Source: an uncultured Collinsella sp. | GTDB lineage: Bacteria; Actinomycetota; Coriobacteriia; Coriobacteriales; Coriobacteriaceae | Direction: 5' to 3' | Length of the DNA stretch: 9,661 bases | NCBI GenBank assembly: GCA_900542635.1 | Contig: UQOJ01000070.1 | Location: 1-9,661 of the forward strand | Part shown: positions 1 through 6,349 of the stretch, piece after piece | Position numbering within the stretch: position 1 is the first letter of the stretch | Layout: every line of letters begins with the position of its first letter | Translations under genes and position numbers: made by a program | The notes under the pieces: model-generated | The model's input: only the letters and a program-made list of their open reading frames with translations | The model's database searches: none | Told to the model about the DNA's origin: nothing

Positions 1-244
1 GACGGCGGCGCCCTATCCGGCGGACCCGCGAGCGGCATCGGATGTCTTGGCCAACCAGGTGAGTCATGCCGTTCGCTGGGTCGACACGCTGCATACTCTG
101 CAGGATCAGGGCATCGACACGTTTATTGAGGTCGGCCCCGGAAAAACGCTGTCCGGCTTGGTCAAGCGTACGTTGAGCGACGTTCGTGTGTATTCGTGCG
201 AAACGGCCGAACAGGTCGCAGCTATTGCCGACGAGCTCGCATAG
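1..244 (+). CDS. fabD: Malonyl-CoA:ACP transacylase, C-terminal end (5' truncated by window)
   Basis: This is the last 80 codons of FabD, which moves the malonyl group from CoA to acyl carrier protein in the cytoplasm to supply extender units for fatty acid synthesis. The reading frame is open from base 2 to the TAG at 242-244. The visible part has the FabD C-terminal hallmarks: a segment around VSHAVRWVDTL, then FIEVGPGKTLSGLVKR, which matches the conserved V-G-P-G-K-x-L-x-G-L end of the family. The catalytic Ser and His lie upstream of the window, so activity cannot be judged here. A TTG at 47 is not the start, because homology to FabD continues upstream of it. fabG begins 30 nt after the stop, as in standard fab operons. 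Confidence 0.93.
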   Translation, partial: TAAPYPADPRAASDVLANQVSHAVRWVDTLHTLQDQGIDTFIEVGPGKTLSGLVKRTLSDVRVYSCETAEQVAAIADELA

Positions 245-274
245 CCCACAGGGCTGTAACCCGAAAGGAACGAC

Positions 275-1048
275 ATGGGCAACATGAACAACGGCGCGCT
301 CGAGCGCAACGGCTCACGCCGTGTGGCACTGATCACGGGCGGTTCGCGTGGTATCGGCCGCGCTTGTGCGGTTGGCTTGGCGGAGGACGGCTTTGATATT
401 GCCGTCGTCTATGCCGGTAGCGTCGATGCCGCGCGCGAGACATGCGAAGCCTGCGAGATGGTTGGCGCCACGGCGCGCGCATATCAATGCGACGTGGCTG
501 ATCCTGACGCTGTCAACGCGTGCGTGGAAGCGGTCTTCAACGACTTCGGCTCGATCTGGGCGCTCGTCAACAACGCCGGCATCACCCGCGATGGCCTGCT
601 CATGCGCATGGGCGACGATGCCTTCGACCGCGTGCTCGATGTCAATCTCAAGGGCACGTTCAATACGACACGCGCGCTCACTAAGACCTTTATGCGCCAG
701 CGCGGCGGTTGCGTCGTCAACATGAGCTCGGTCGTGGGCCTGATGGGCAATGCCGGGCAAGCCAACTACGCTGCCTCCAAGGCGGGCGTAATTGGCCTGA
801 CCAAGGCGGTGGCGCGCGAGCTTGCGCCCCGCGGCGTACGAGTGAACGCGGTCGCCCCCGGGTTTGTCGAGACGGATATGACGGCAAAGCTCTCGGAGAA
901 GGTTCGCGCGGCAACCGAGGAGCAGATTCCCCTAAAGCGCATGGCTCGCCCCGAGGAAGTGGCCGGCGTGGTGCGCTTTTTGGCGAGCGATGCGGCTGCC
1001 TACATTACGGGCGAGGTCGTACGCGTCGACGGCGGAATGGCGATGTAG
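275..1048 (+). CDS. fabG: 3-oxoacyl-ACP reductase FabG
   Basis: FabG is a cytoplasmic NADPH-dependent short-chain dehydrogenase that reduces 3-oxoacyl-ACP to 3-hydroxyacyl-ACP, the first reduction of each elongation cycle. The 257-residue protein has the Rossmann nucleotide loop TGGSRGIG at 21-28, the NNAG motif at 99-102, Asn124 in VNLKG, catalytic Ser152, and Tyr165-x3-Lys169. The C-terminal YITGEVVRVDGG is typical of FabG. It is about 13 residues longer than E. coli FabG, all at the N terminus. ATG 275 is preceded by AAAGGAA at 264-270 with 4 nt spacing; an in-frame ATG at 284 would be 13 nt from it, so 275 is preferred. The position between fabD and fabF supports the FabG name over other short-chain dehydrogenases. 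Confidence 0.95.
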   Translation: MGNMNNGALERNGSRRVALITGGSRGIGRACAVGLAEDGFDIAVVYAGSVDAARETCEACEMVGATARAYQCDVADPDAVNACVEAVFNDFGSIWALVNNAGITRDGLLMRMGDDAFDRVLDVNLKGTFNTTRALTKTFMRQRGGCVVNMSSVVGLMGNAGQANYAASKAGVIGLTKAVARELAPRGVRVNAVAPGFVETDMTAKLSEKVRAATEEQIPLKRMARPEEVAGVVRFLASDAAAYITGEVVRVDGGMAM

Positions 1049-1075
1049 AAACCAGGGCCGAAGAATGGCTTGGAT

Positions 1076-1081
1076 GAGGAG
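1076..1081 (+). promoter_or_regulatory. Ribosome binding site deciding the fabF start
   Basis: GAGGAG lies 6 nt upstream of ATG 1088 and 3 nt upstream of ATG 1085. The spacing favours initiation at 1088, although use of 1085 would change the protein by only one Met. Confidence 0.6.
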
Positions 1082-1087
1082 ACCATG

Positions 1088-2335
1088 ATGGAACAGAGAG
1101 TTGCAATCACCGGCATCGGTGCCGTATCGCCGCTCGGCAACACCGCGCTTGCCACCTGGGCGGCCATGTGCGCCGGCACGTGCGGTATCGGCCCGATCAC
1201 GCACTTCGATACCGATGCGTTCGCCGTTAAGGTGGCGGCCGAGGTCAAGGGTTTTGACGGCAACGAGTACTTTGGCAAGCGTGACGCCAAGCACCTGGAC
1301 CCCTGCGTTCAGTTTGCACTGGCGGCTTCGGACGAGGCCATGCACGATGCAGGCTTTGATGTCGAAGGCGCCGTCGATCGTGAGCGCCTGGGCGTCTACG
1401 TGGGCTCGGGTGTGGGCGGCATGACGACGCTCGTCGACAACGTCCATACGATTGCCGAACGTGGGCCCCGCCGCGCATCGCCCTATATGATCGCGATGAT
1501 GATCCCCAACATGGCATCGGGCAACATCGCGATTCGCCATAAGGCAAAGGGCCCGACCCTGCCCGTCGTGACTGCCTGCGCGACTTCTGCCCATGCGGTG
1601 GGTGAGGCGTTCCGCGCCATCAAGCACGGCTATGCCGACGCGATCCTCGCGGGCGGCGCCGAGGCCGCAATTATCCCCGATGCCGTTGCGGGCTTTACGT
1701 CCTGCCGCGCATTGACCACCAACCCCGATCCCGCGACGGCTTGCCGCCCGTTCGATGCAGACCGCGACGGCTTTGTGATGGGCGAGGGCGCCTGCGTGCT
1801 CGTGCTCGAGAGCATGGAACATGCGCAGGCGCGCGGTGCGCACATTTATGCCGAGGTCGTGGGCTACGGCAACACCGATGATGCCTATCACATCACGAGC
1901 CCCGATCCCGAGGCTGCCGGCATTGCCCGTGCGATATCGCTGGCGGTGACCGAGGGCGACGTTAAGCCTTCCGAGGGCCTCTACATCAACGCTCACGGCA
2001 CCTCGACCAAACTCAACGATTCGTCCGAGACGGCGGGCATCAAGCGTGCGCTCGGCGAGGACGCGGCGTGCGCCGCACATGTCTCGTCGACCAAGTCGAT
2101 GACCGGCCACATGATCGGCGCCACGGGTGCCATCGAGGTCATGGCCTGTGCCATGGCGCTCGAGCAGGGCGTGGTGCCCCCGACCATTAACTACCACACG
2201 CCCGATCCCGCCTGCGATCTTGACTACACGCCCAATCGCGCGGTTCGCGCCGACCTCACCTGGGCGCTTTCGACCAACCTGGGCTTTGGCGGGCATAACG
2301 CCGCCATCGCGCTGCGTAGATATACGAGGAGCTAG
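1088..2335 (+). CDS. fabF: 3-oxoacyl-ACP synthase II (KAS II)
   Basis: FabF is the elongating condensing enzyme. It joins malonyl-ACP to a growing acyl-ACP with loss of CO2. With the start at 1088 the protein is 415 residues, close to E. coli FabF. The catalytic set is intact: Cys164 in TACATS, His303 in NAHGTST, Lys336 in STKSMTGH and His341. Cys-His-His is the KAS I/II triad, as opposed to the Cys-His-Asn of FabH. The thiolase-like N-terminal GIGAVSPLGN and C-terminal NLGFGGHNA motifs are present. GAGGAG at 1076-1081 sits 6 nt before ATG 1088 but only 3 nt before ATG 1085, so 1088 is favoured; a TTG at 1070 is upstream of the ribosome binding site and is rejected. The gene lies 39 nt after fabG, and its own stop overlaps the accB leader. 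Confidence 0.95.
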   Translation: MEQRVAITGIGAVSPLGNTALATWAAMCAGTCGIGPITHFDTDAFAVKVAAEVKGFDGNEYFGKRDAKHLDPCVQFALAASDEAMHDAGFDVEGAVDRERLGVYVGSGVGGMTTLVDNVHTIAERGPRRASPYMIAMMIPNMASGNIAIRHKAKGPTLPVVTACATSAHAVGEAFRAIKHGYADAILAGGAEAAIIPDAVAGFTSCRALTTNPDPATACRPFDADRDGFVMGEGACVLVLESMEHAQARGAHIYAEVVGYGNTDDAYHITSPDPEAAGIARAISLAVTEGDVKPSEGLYINAHGTSTKLNDSSETAGIKRALGEDAACAAHVSSTKSMTGHMIGATGAIEVMACAMALEQGVVPPTINYHTPDPACDLDYTPNRAVRADLTWALSTNLGFGGHNAAIALRRYTRS

Positions 2336-2338
2336 AGC

Positions 2339-2812
2339 ATGGATTCCAAAAGACTTGCCGAGATAGCCGATGTTATGGAGGACCGCGGCCTCACGCGCGT
2401 ACGCGTTGAGGAGCCCGATGGCACCGCGGTCGAACTCGAGCGCGCGAGCGCCGCACAGCCGGTTGCCGTGCCCATGCCCATGCCGAGCGCTATGGCCGCT
2501 CCAGTTGCAGCTCCCACAGTCGCGCCTGCCGCACCGGAGCCCGCCGCGCAGACACCTGCCGCCGCACCGGAGCCCAAGGGCGCCGAGGTGACCGCTCCCA
2601 TGGTCGGCGTTTTCTATGCTGCCCCGGCGCCGGGCGACGAGCCGTTTGTGCACGTGGGCTCTAAGGTCAAGGCCGGCGAGACCCTCTGCATCATAGAGGC
2701 CATGAAGGTTCTCAACGAGGTGACGGCCGAGGCAGACGGCGAGGTGCTCGAGATCTGCGTGGCCGACGGCGACCTCGTGGAGTTTGGCAGCTGCCTCATG
2801 AGGATCGGATAG
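2339..2812 (+). CDS. accB: Biotin carboxyl carrier protein of acetyl-CoA carboxylase
   Basis: AccB carries biotin between the AccC carboxylase site and the AccDA carboxyltransferase site when acetyl-CoA is made into malonyl-CoA. The 157-residue protein has an N-terminal helical region (about 1-35), a flexible Pro/Ala-rich linker (about 36-80), and a biotinyl/lipoyl domain (about 82-157). The biotin attachment motif is EAMKVLNEV with Lys123, 34 residues from the C terminus, the same distance as in E. coli AccB. A GAGGAG ribosome binding site at 2326-2331 overlaps the fabF terminus and sits 7 nt before the ATG, so translation is probably coupled to fabF. The stop at 2810-2812 lies 9 nt before the fabZ start. 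The biotin protein ligase needed to modify it is not in the window. Confidence 0.95.
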   Translation: MDSKRLAEIADVMEDRGLTRVRVEEPDGTAVELERASAAQPVAVPMPMPSAMAAPVAAPTVAPAAPEPAAQTPAAAPEPKGAEVTAPMVGVFYAAPAPGDEPFVHVGSKVKAGETLCIIEAMKVLNEVTAEADGEVLEICVADGDLVEFGSCLMRIG

Positions 2813-2815
2813 GTG
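2811..2815 (+). promoter_or_regulatory. Ribosome binding site deciding the fabZ start
   Basis: AGGTG overlaps the accB stop codon and lies 6 nt before ATG 2822. It rules against the in-frame GTG at 2813, which falls inside this site. Confidence 0.6.
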
Positions 2816-2821
2816 ATATCC

Positions 2822-3244
2822 ATGAACAAAGAAGAGCTCAAGGAGCTGTTGCCGCATCGCGAGCCGATGCTCTTGCTCGACGAAGCCGAGCTGGTGGGCG
2901 ACGAGGCCCACGGCAAGATCACGATTACGGGCGACGAGTACTTTTTGCAGGGGCATTTTCCGGGAAACCCGGTCGTCCCCGGCGTGATTCAGTGCGAGAT
3001 GCTCGCCCAGAACTGCTGCGTGCTGCTGATGGGCGATGAGGAGGCGCGCGGCGCGACGCCGTTCTACACGAGTCTGGACAAGGTGCGCTTTAAGCGTCCG
3101 GTGCGCTCGGGCGATACGGTGGATCTGGTGTGCTCCATCACGCGTGCGCGCGGGCCGTTCCGTTTTGCGACGGGTACCGCAAGCGTCAACGGTGAGGTTT
3201 GCTGCCGCGCCGATATGTCCTTTGCACTCATGCACGAAAGTTAA
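2822..3244 (+). CDS. fabZ: 3-hydroxyacyl-ACP dehydratase FabZ
   Basis: FabZ is a cytoplasmic hotdog-fold enzyme that dehydrates 3-hydroxyacyl-ACP to trans-2-enoyl-ACP. The 140-residue protein begins with a LLPHREPMLLLDE segment typical of FabZ. It has the active-site stretch QGHFPGNPVVPGVIQCEM with His45 and Glu59. The 14-residue His-Glu interval matches FabZ, and Glu rather than Asp separates it from FabA. ATG 2822 is chosen because AGGTG at 2811-2815 precedes it by 6 nt. The in-frame GTG at 2813 lies within this ribosome binding site and has none of its own. It sits between accB and accC, the arrangement seen in streptococcal and clostridial fab clusters. No isomerising FabA partner is present. 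Confidence 0.95.
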   Translation: MNKEELKELLPHREPMLLLDEAELVGDEAHGKITITGDEYFLQGHFPGNPVVPGVIQCEMLAQNCCVLLMGDEEARGATPFYTSLDKVRFKRPVRSGDTVDLVCSITRARGPFRFATGTASVNGEVCCRADMSFALMHES

Positions 3245-3254
3245 GGAAGGCTTC

Positions 3255-4598
3255 ATGTTCGACAAAGTGCTCATCGCCAACCGCGGCGAAGTCGCGGTCC
3301 GTGTTATCCGCGCGTGCCGCGATATGGGCATCAAAACCGTCGCCGTCTATTCCACGGCCGATGCGGACGCGCTGCACGTGCAGCTTGCCGACGAGGCGTA
3401 TTGCATTGGCGGCCCGCGTCTTGCCGAGAGCTACCTCAACGACGATGCTGTGCTCACCTGTGCCGTAAAGTCGGGGGCAAAGGCGATCCATCCTGGCTAC
3501 GGTTTCTTTTCCGAGAAGGCGAGCTTCGTGCGCGACTGCGACAAGTACGGTCTGGCGTTTGTCGGTCCTTCGGCCGAGGTCATCGACAGCATGGGCGACA
3601 AGGACGCCGCACGCCGAACGGCCGCTGCCGCGGGCGTGCCCATCGTGCCGGGCTGCGATTTGCTCAAAAGCCCCGAGGAGGCAACGGCCGAGGCCGAGCG
3701 CATTGGCTGCCCCGTGCTCATCAAGGCGCGTGCGGGCGGCGGCGGTCGCGGTATTCGCAAGGTCGAGCGCGTGGAAGATGCGGCAAAGGCCTTTATTGAA
3801 GCACGCGCCGAGGGCGAGGCCGTTTTTGGCGACGGCGAGTGCTACATGGAGAAGTTCGTCGCGCCGGCGCACCACGTTGAGGTGCAGATTATGGCCGATA
3901 AGCAGGGCCATGTGTTTTCGCTCGGCGAGCGCGAGTGCTCGGTGCAGCGCCGCAATCAAAAGCTGATCGAGGAGAGCCCCGCGCCGTGCCTCGACGGACA
4001 CGACGACATTCGTGCTCGCATGCACAAGGCAGCGCGTGACCTGGCTCGTGCCGTCGGCTACGAGGGAGCCGGCACCATCGAGTTTTTGTACTCGGACGAC
4101 GGCAATTTCTACTTTATGGAAATGAACACGCGTCTGCAGGTTGAGCATCCGGTTACGGAGTTTGTGACCGATACCGACTTGGTCAAGTGGCAGCTGCGCG
4201 TGGCAGCCGGCCAGCCTCTGCCCTTTGAACAGGAGGACATACCGGTCCACAACCACGCCATGGAGTGCCGCATCAATGCCGAAACGCCGGACTTTCTGCC
4301 GTCATGCGGAACGGTCACCGCGTTGCGTGTGCCGGGTGGTCCGCGCGTGCGCTGGGATTCCGCCATGTTTGCCGGTGCGAACGTTCCGCCGTACTACGAC
4401 TCCATGCTCGGCAAGCTCATCGTGTGTGCGCCCACGCGTGACGGCGCCATTCGCAAGATGCGCTCGGCCCTGGGCGAGCTCGTGATTGAGGGCGTGAGCG
4501 AAAACAGCGAGCTTCAGCTCGACGTGCTGGTAAACGACGAGTTCTTGTCGGGCATGTATCACACCGATCTGATGGGGCATCTCTATGCTGATGAATAG
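3255..4598 (+). CDS. accC: Biotin carboxylase subunit of acetyl-CoA carboxylase
   Basis: AccC is an ATP-grasp enzyme that carboxylates the biotin on AccB using bicarbonate and ATP. The 447-residue protein is near the 449 of E. coli AccC. It starts with the family signature MFDKVLIANRGEVAVRVIRA. It then has HPGYGFFSE, the glycine-rich ATP loop KARAGGGGRGI at 157-167, and the metal/ATP site EMNTRLQVEHP with Glu289, Asn291, Arg293 and Glu297. Arg339 in ECRINAE corresponds to E. coli Arg338. All key residues are intact. AAGGAAGG at 3243-3250 lies 4 nt before ATG 3255. The same frame stays open upstream to 3036, but that part overlaps fabZ and has no AccC homology. Its 3' end overlaps accDA by 14 nt. 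Confidence 0.96.
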   Translation: MFDKVLIANRGEVAVRVIRACRDMGIKTVAVYSTADADALHVQLADEAYCIGGPRLAESYLNDDAVLTCAVKSGAKAIHPGYGFFSEKASFVRDCDKYGLAFVGPSAEVIDSMGDKDAARRTAAAAGVPIVPGCDLLKSPEEATAEAERIGCPVLIKARAGGGGRGIRKVERVEDAAKAFIEARAEGEAVFGDGECYMEKFVAPAHHVEVQIMADKQGHVFSLGERECSVQRRNQKLIEESPAPCLDGHDDIRARMHKAARDLARAVGYEGAGTIEFLYSDDGNFYFMEMNTRLQVEHPVTEFVTDTDLVKWQLRVAAGQPLPFEQEDIPVHNHAMECRINAETPDFLPSCGTVTALRVPGGPRVRWDSAMFAGANVPPYYDSMLGKLIVCAPTRDGAIRKMRSALGELVIEGVSENSELQLDVLVNDEFLSGMYHTDLMGHLYADE

Positions 4599-6309
4599 AA
4601 AAGCGAAGACGGTCAACGTCCTCGAGGGACCGATGACCGAGTCGTGCGCCGAGTTTCCTGCGCGCCACGTGTTTATCAAGTGCCCGGAGTGCCGTCGTGT
4701 GATCGATGAGGCACGCCTGCACGACAACCTCGAGGTCTGCCCTCGTTGCGGCAAACACTTTCGCGTGAGCGGTCGCGCGCGCATGCGCATGACGGTCGAC
4801 GAGGGCATGTTTGAGGAATGGGATGCCAATCTGGCGTCGGAGGACTTCCTCTCGTTTCCCGGCTATGCCGACAAGCTCAAGAGCGTGAGCGAGCGTTCGG
4901 GCGAGCGCGATGCCGTTGTGTGCGGCAGAGGCAAAATCTGCGGTTGCGATACGGCGCTCTTCTTTATGGACGCCAACTTTATGATGGGCTCGATGGGTTC
5001 CGTGGTGGGCGAGAAGATCTGTCGCACATTTGAGCGTGCGACCGAGCTGGGATTGCCGGTTGTCGGTTTTACCGTTTCGGGCGGTGCGCGCATGCAAGAG
5101 GGCGTGACATCGCTTATGCAGATGGCCAAGATCTCCGCGGCGGTTAGGCGCCACAGCGAGGCGGGCGGCCTGTATATTACGGTGCTCACTGACCCCACGA
5201 CCGGAGGCGTAACCGCGAGTTTTGCCATGGAGGGCGACATTATCCTGGCCGAGCCCGATGCCCTGACGGCATTTGCCGGCCCGCGCGTGATCGAGCAGAA
5301 CATGCATAAGCGCTTGCCCAAGGGGTTCCAGCGCTCCGAGTTTTTGCTGGAGCACGGCTTTTGCGATGCCGTTGTTCCGCGTGGCGAGATTGCGCTCACG
5401 GTAGGCGAGCTGCTGGCGCTGCACGAAGGGCACGCGCCCGGCCTGGGGGCACCGCATGAGATCGTGCATACGGGCCGCCGCGGCAAAAAGCTGGAACATT
5501 TGTTCAAGCGCTCGGCCGCGCCAAAAACCGCGCTCGAGATTGTCAAGCAGACCCGCTCGGCAGATCGCGCCACGGCGGGTGAGATGATCTCGCTGGGCCT
5601 GGATGGATTTGTGGAGTTGCACGGCGACCGTTACTTTGGCGACGATGCTGCCGTGGTGGCTGGCATTGGCTGGAAGGACGGGCGACCCGTGACGGTTATC
5701 GCCATCGAGCGCGGCACCACGACCAAAGAGCGTATGCGCCGCAACTTTGGCATGGCGCATCCCGAGGGCTACCGCAAAGCGCGTCGCCTTATGCGCCAGG
5801 CCGAAAAGTTTGGTCGACCGGTTCTGTGCCTGGTCGATACTTCGGGCGCGTTTTGCGGCATCGGTGCCGAGGAGCGCGGCCAGGGCGAGGCGATTGCCCA
5901 GAATCTCATGGAGTTGAGCGGCCTTAAGACGCCGATTGTCTCGGTGGTGACAGGCGAGGGCGGCTCTGGTGGCGCGCTGGCGCTGTCCGTGGCCGACCGC
6001 ATCCTGATGCTCTCGAGCTCGGCCTATTCGGTCGTGAGTCCCGAGGCCTGTGCGTCGATCCTGTGGAAGGATACCGAGCGCGCGGATGAGGCCGCCGAGG
6101 CGCTTAAGCTCACGGCCCCCGATCTGTTGGCGCTCGGCATCATCGACGGCATTGTCGACGATAGGGGCCTGTCGCATGAGGAGATCGCCGGTGCCGTTAT
6201 GTCCTCGGCATTTGATGCCTTCGATGCGCTTGGGCGGCTCGATGACGCGACCCTCACAAACCTCCGCTACGAAAAGTACCGCGCAATCGGTCAGTACCGC
6301 ACGATGTGA
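4585..6309 (+). CDS. accDA: Fused acetyl-CoA carboxylase carboxyltransferase, beta-alpha (AccD-AccA)
   Basis: This 574-residue protein joins both carboxyltransferase subunits and transfers the carboxyl group from carboxybiotin on AccB to acetyl-CoA, giving malonyl-CoA. Residues 1 to about 300 are AccD-like, with a four-Cys zinc ribbon (Cys33, Cys36, Cys52, Cys55; 15-residue spacing as in E. coli AccD), SGGARMQEG at 165-173 and FAGPRVIEQ. Residues about 315-574 are AccA-like, with LHGDRYFGDDAA, NFGMAHPEGYRKA, GAEERGQGEAIA and the oxyanion-type GEGGSGGA at 457-464. The AccA half lacks most of the roughly 60-residue N-terminal helical region of E. coli AccA. ATG 4585 lies 7 nt after GGGG at 4574-4577 and overlaps accC, so translation is probably coupled. 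ATG 4591 and ATG 4633 are poorer alternatives by spacing. There is no stop or frameshift between the halves. Confidence 0.94.
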   Translation: MLMNRKAKTVNVLEGPMTESCAEFPARHVFIKCPECRRVIDEARLHDNLEVCPRCGKHFRVSGRARMRMTVDEGMFEEWDANLASEDFLSFPGYADKLKSVSERSGERDAVVCGRGKICGCDTALFFMDANFMMGSMGSVVGEKICRTFERATELGLPVVGFTVSGGARMQEGVTSLMQMAKISAAVRRHSEAGGLYITVLTDPTTGGVTASFAMEGDIILAEPDALTAFAGPRVIEQNMHKRLPKGFQRSEFLLEHGFCDAVVPRGEIALTVGELLALHEGHAPGLGAPHEIVHTGRRGKKLEHLFKRSAAPKTALEIVKQTRSADRATAGEMISLGLDGFVELHGDRYFGDDAAVVAGIGWKDGRPVTVIAIERGTTTKERMRRNFGMAHPEGYRKARRLMRQAEKFGRPVLCLVDTSGAFCGIGAEERGQGEAIAQNLMELSGLKTPIVSVVTGEGGSGGALALSVADRILMLSSSAYSVVSPEACASILWKDTERADEAAEALKLTAPDLLALGIIDGIVDDRGLSHEEIAGAVMSSAFDAFDALGRLDDATLTNLRYEKYRAIGQYRTM

Positions 6310-6335
6310 CAAAGAGACAGCCCGCATGTTACATT
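6305..6335 (+). repeat. Imperfect palindrome overlapping the accDA stop
   Basis: TGTGACA at 6305-6311 can pair with TGTTACA at 6327-6333 (six Watson-Crick pairs and one G-T pair) around a 15-nt loop. The accDA stop TGA lies inside the left arm and the possible ATG 6326 of the next gene lies at the edge of the right arm. It has no T-run, so it is not an intrinsic terminator. It resembles the element after the next gene at 7568-7602. It could be a degenerate dispersed repeat or coincidence. Confidence 0.3.
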
Positions 6336-6343
6336 GGGAAAGG
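6336..6343 (+). promoter_or_regulatory. Ribosome binding site deciding the EIIC start
   Basis: GGGAAAGG is 6 nt before ATG 6350. The alternative in-frame ATG at 6326 has only a weak GAGA about 8 nt upstream and lies within a palindrome, so 6350 is preferred. Confidence 0.5.
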
Positions 6344-6349
6344 CGTTTC

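Noticed and set aside
242..274. Small GGG/CCC inverted repeat between fabD and fabG as a terminator
   Set aside because: Only a 3-bp stem and no T-run; it lies in an ordinary 30-nt operon gap.
3036..3254. Upstream extension of accC to an earlier start
   Set aside because: It overlaps fabZ in another frame, encodes an Arg-rich sequence without AccC similarity, and ATG 3255 has a good ribosome binding site and the exact AccC N terminus.
932..3334. An 800-codon open frame on the - strand across the end of fabG through fabZ, into the start of accC
   Set aside because: It lies opposite four and more intact, well-conserved fab/acc genes. It is explained by high GC codon use that avoids TTA, CTA and TCA on the sense strand, and its product is a low-complexity His/Arg/Gly-rich sequence.
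3228..4256. A 342-codon open frame on the - strand opposite accC
   Set aside because: Antisense shadow with no domain or ribosome binding site, on the strand opposite strongly conserved catalytic motifs.
6050..6349. Long upstream extension of the EIIC gene inside accDA
   Set aside because: It overlaps the conserved AccA half in another frame and is not membrane-like. ATG 6350, or 6326, fits the EIIC N terminus.
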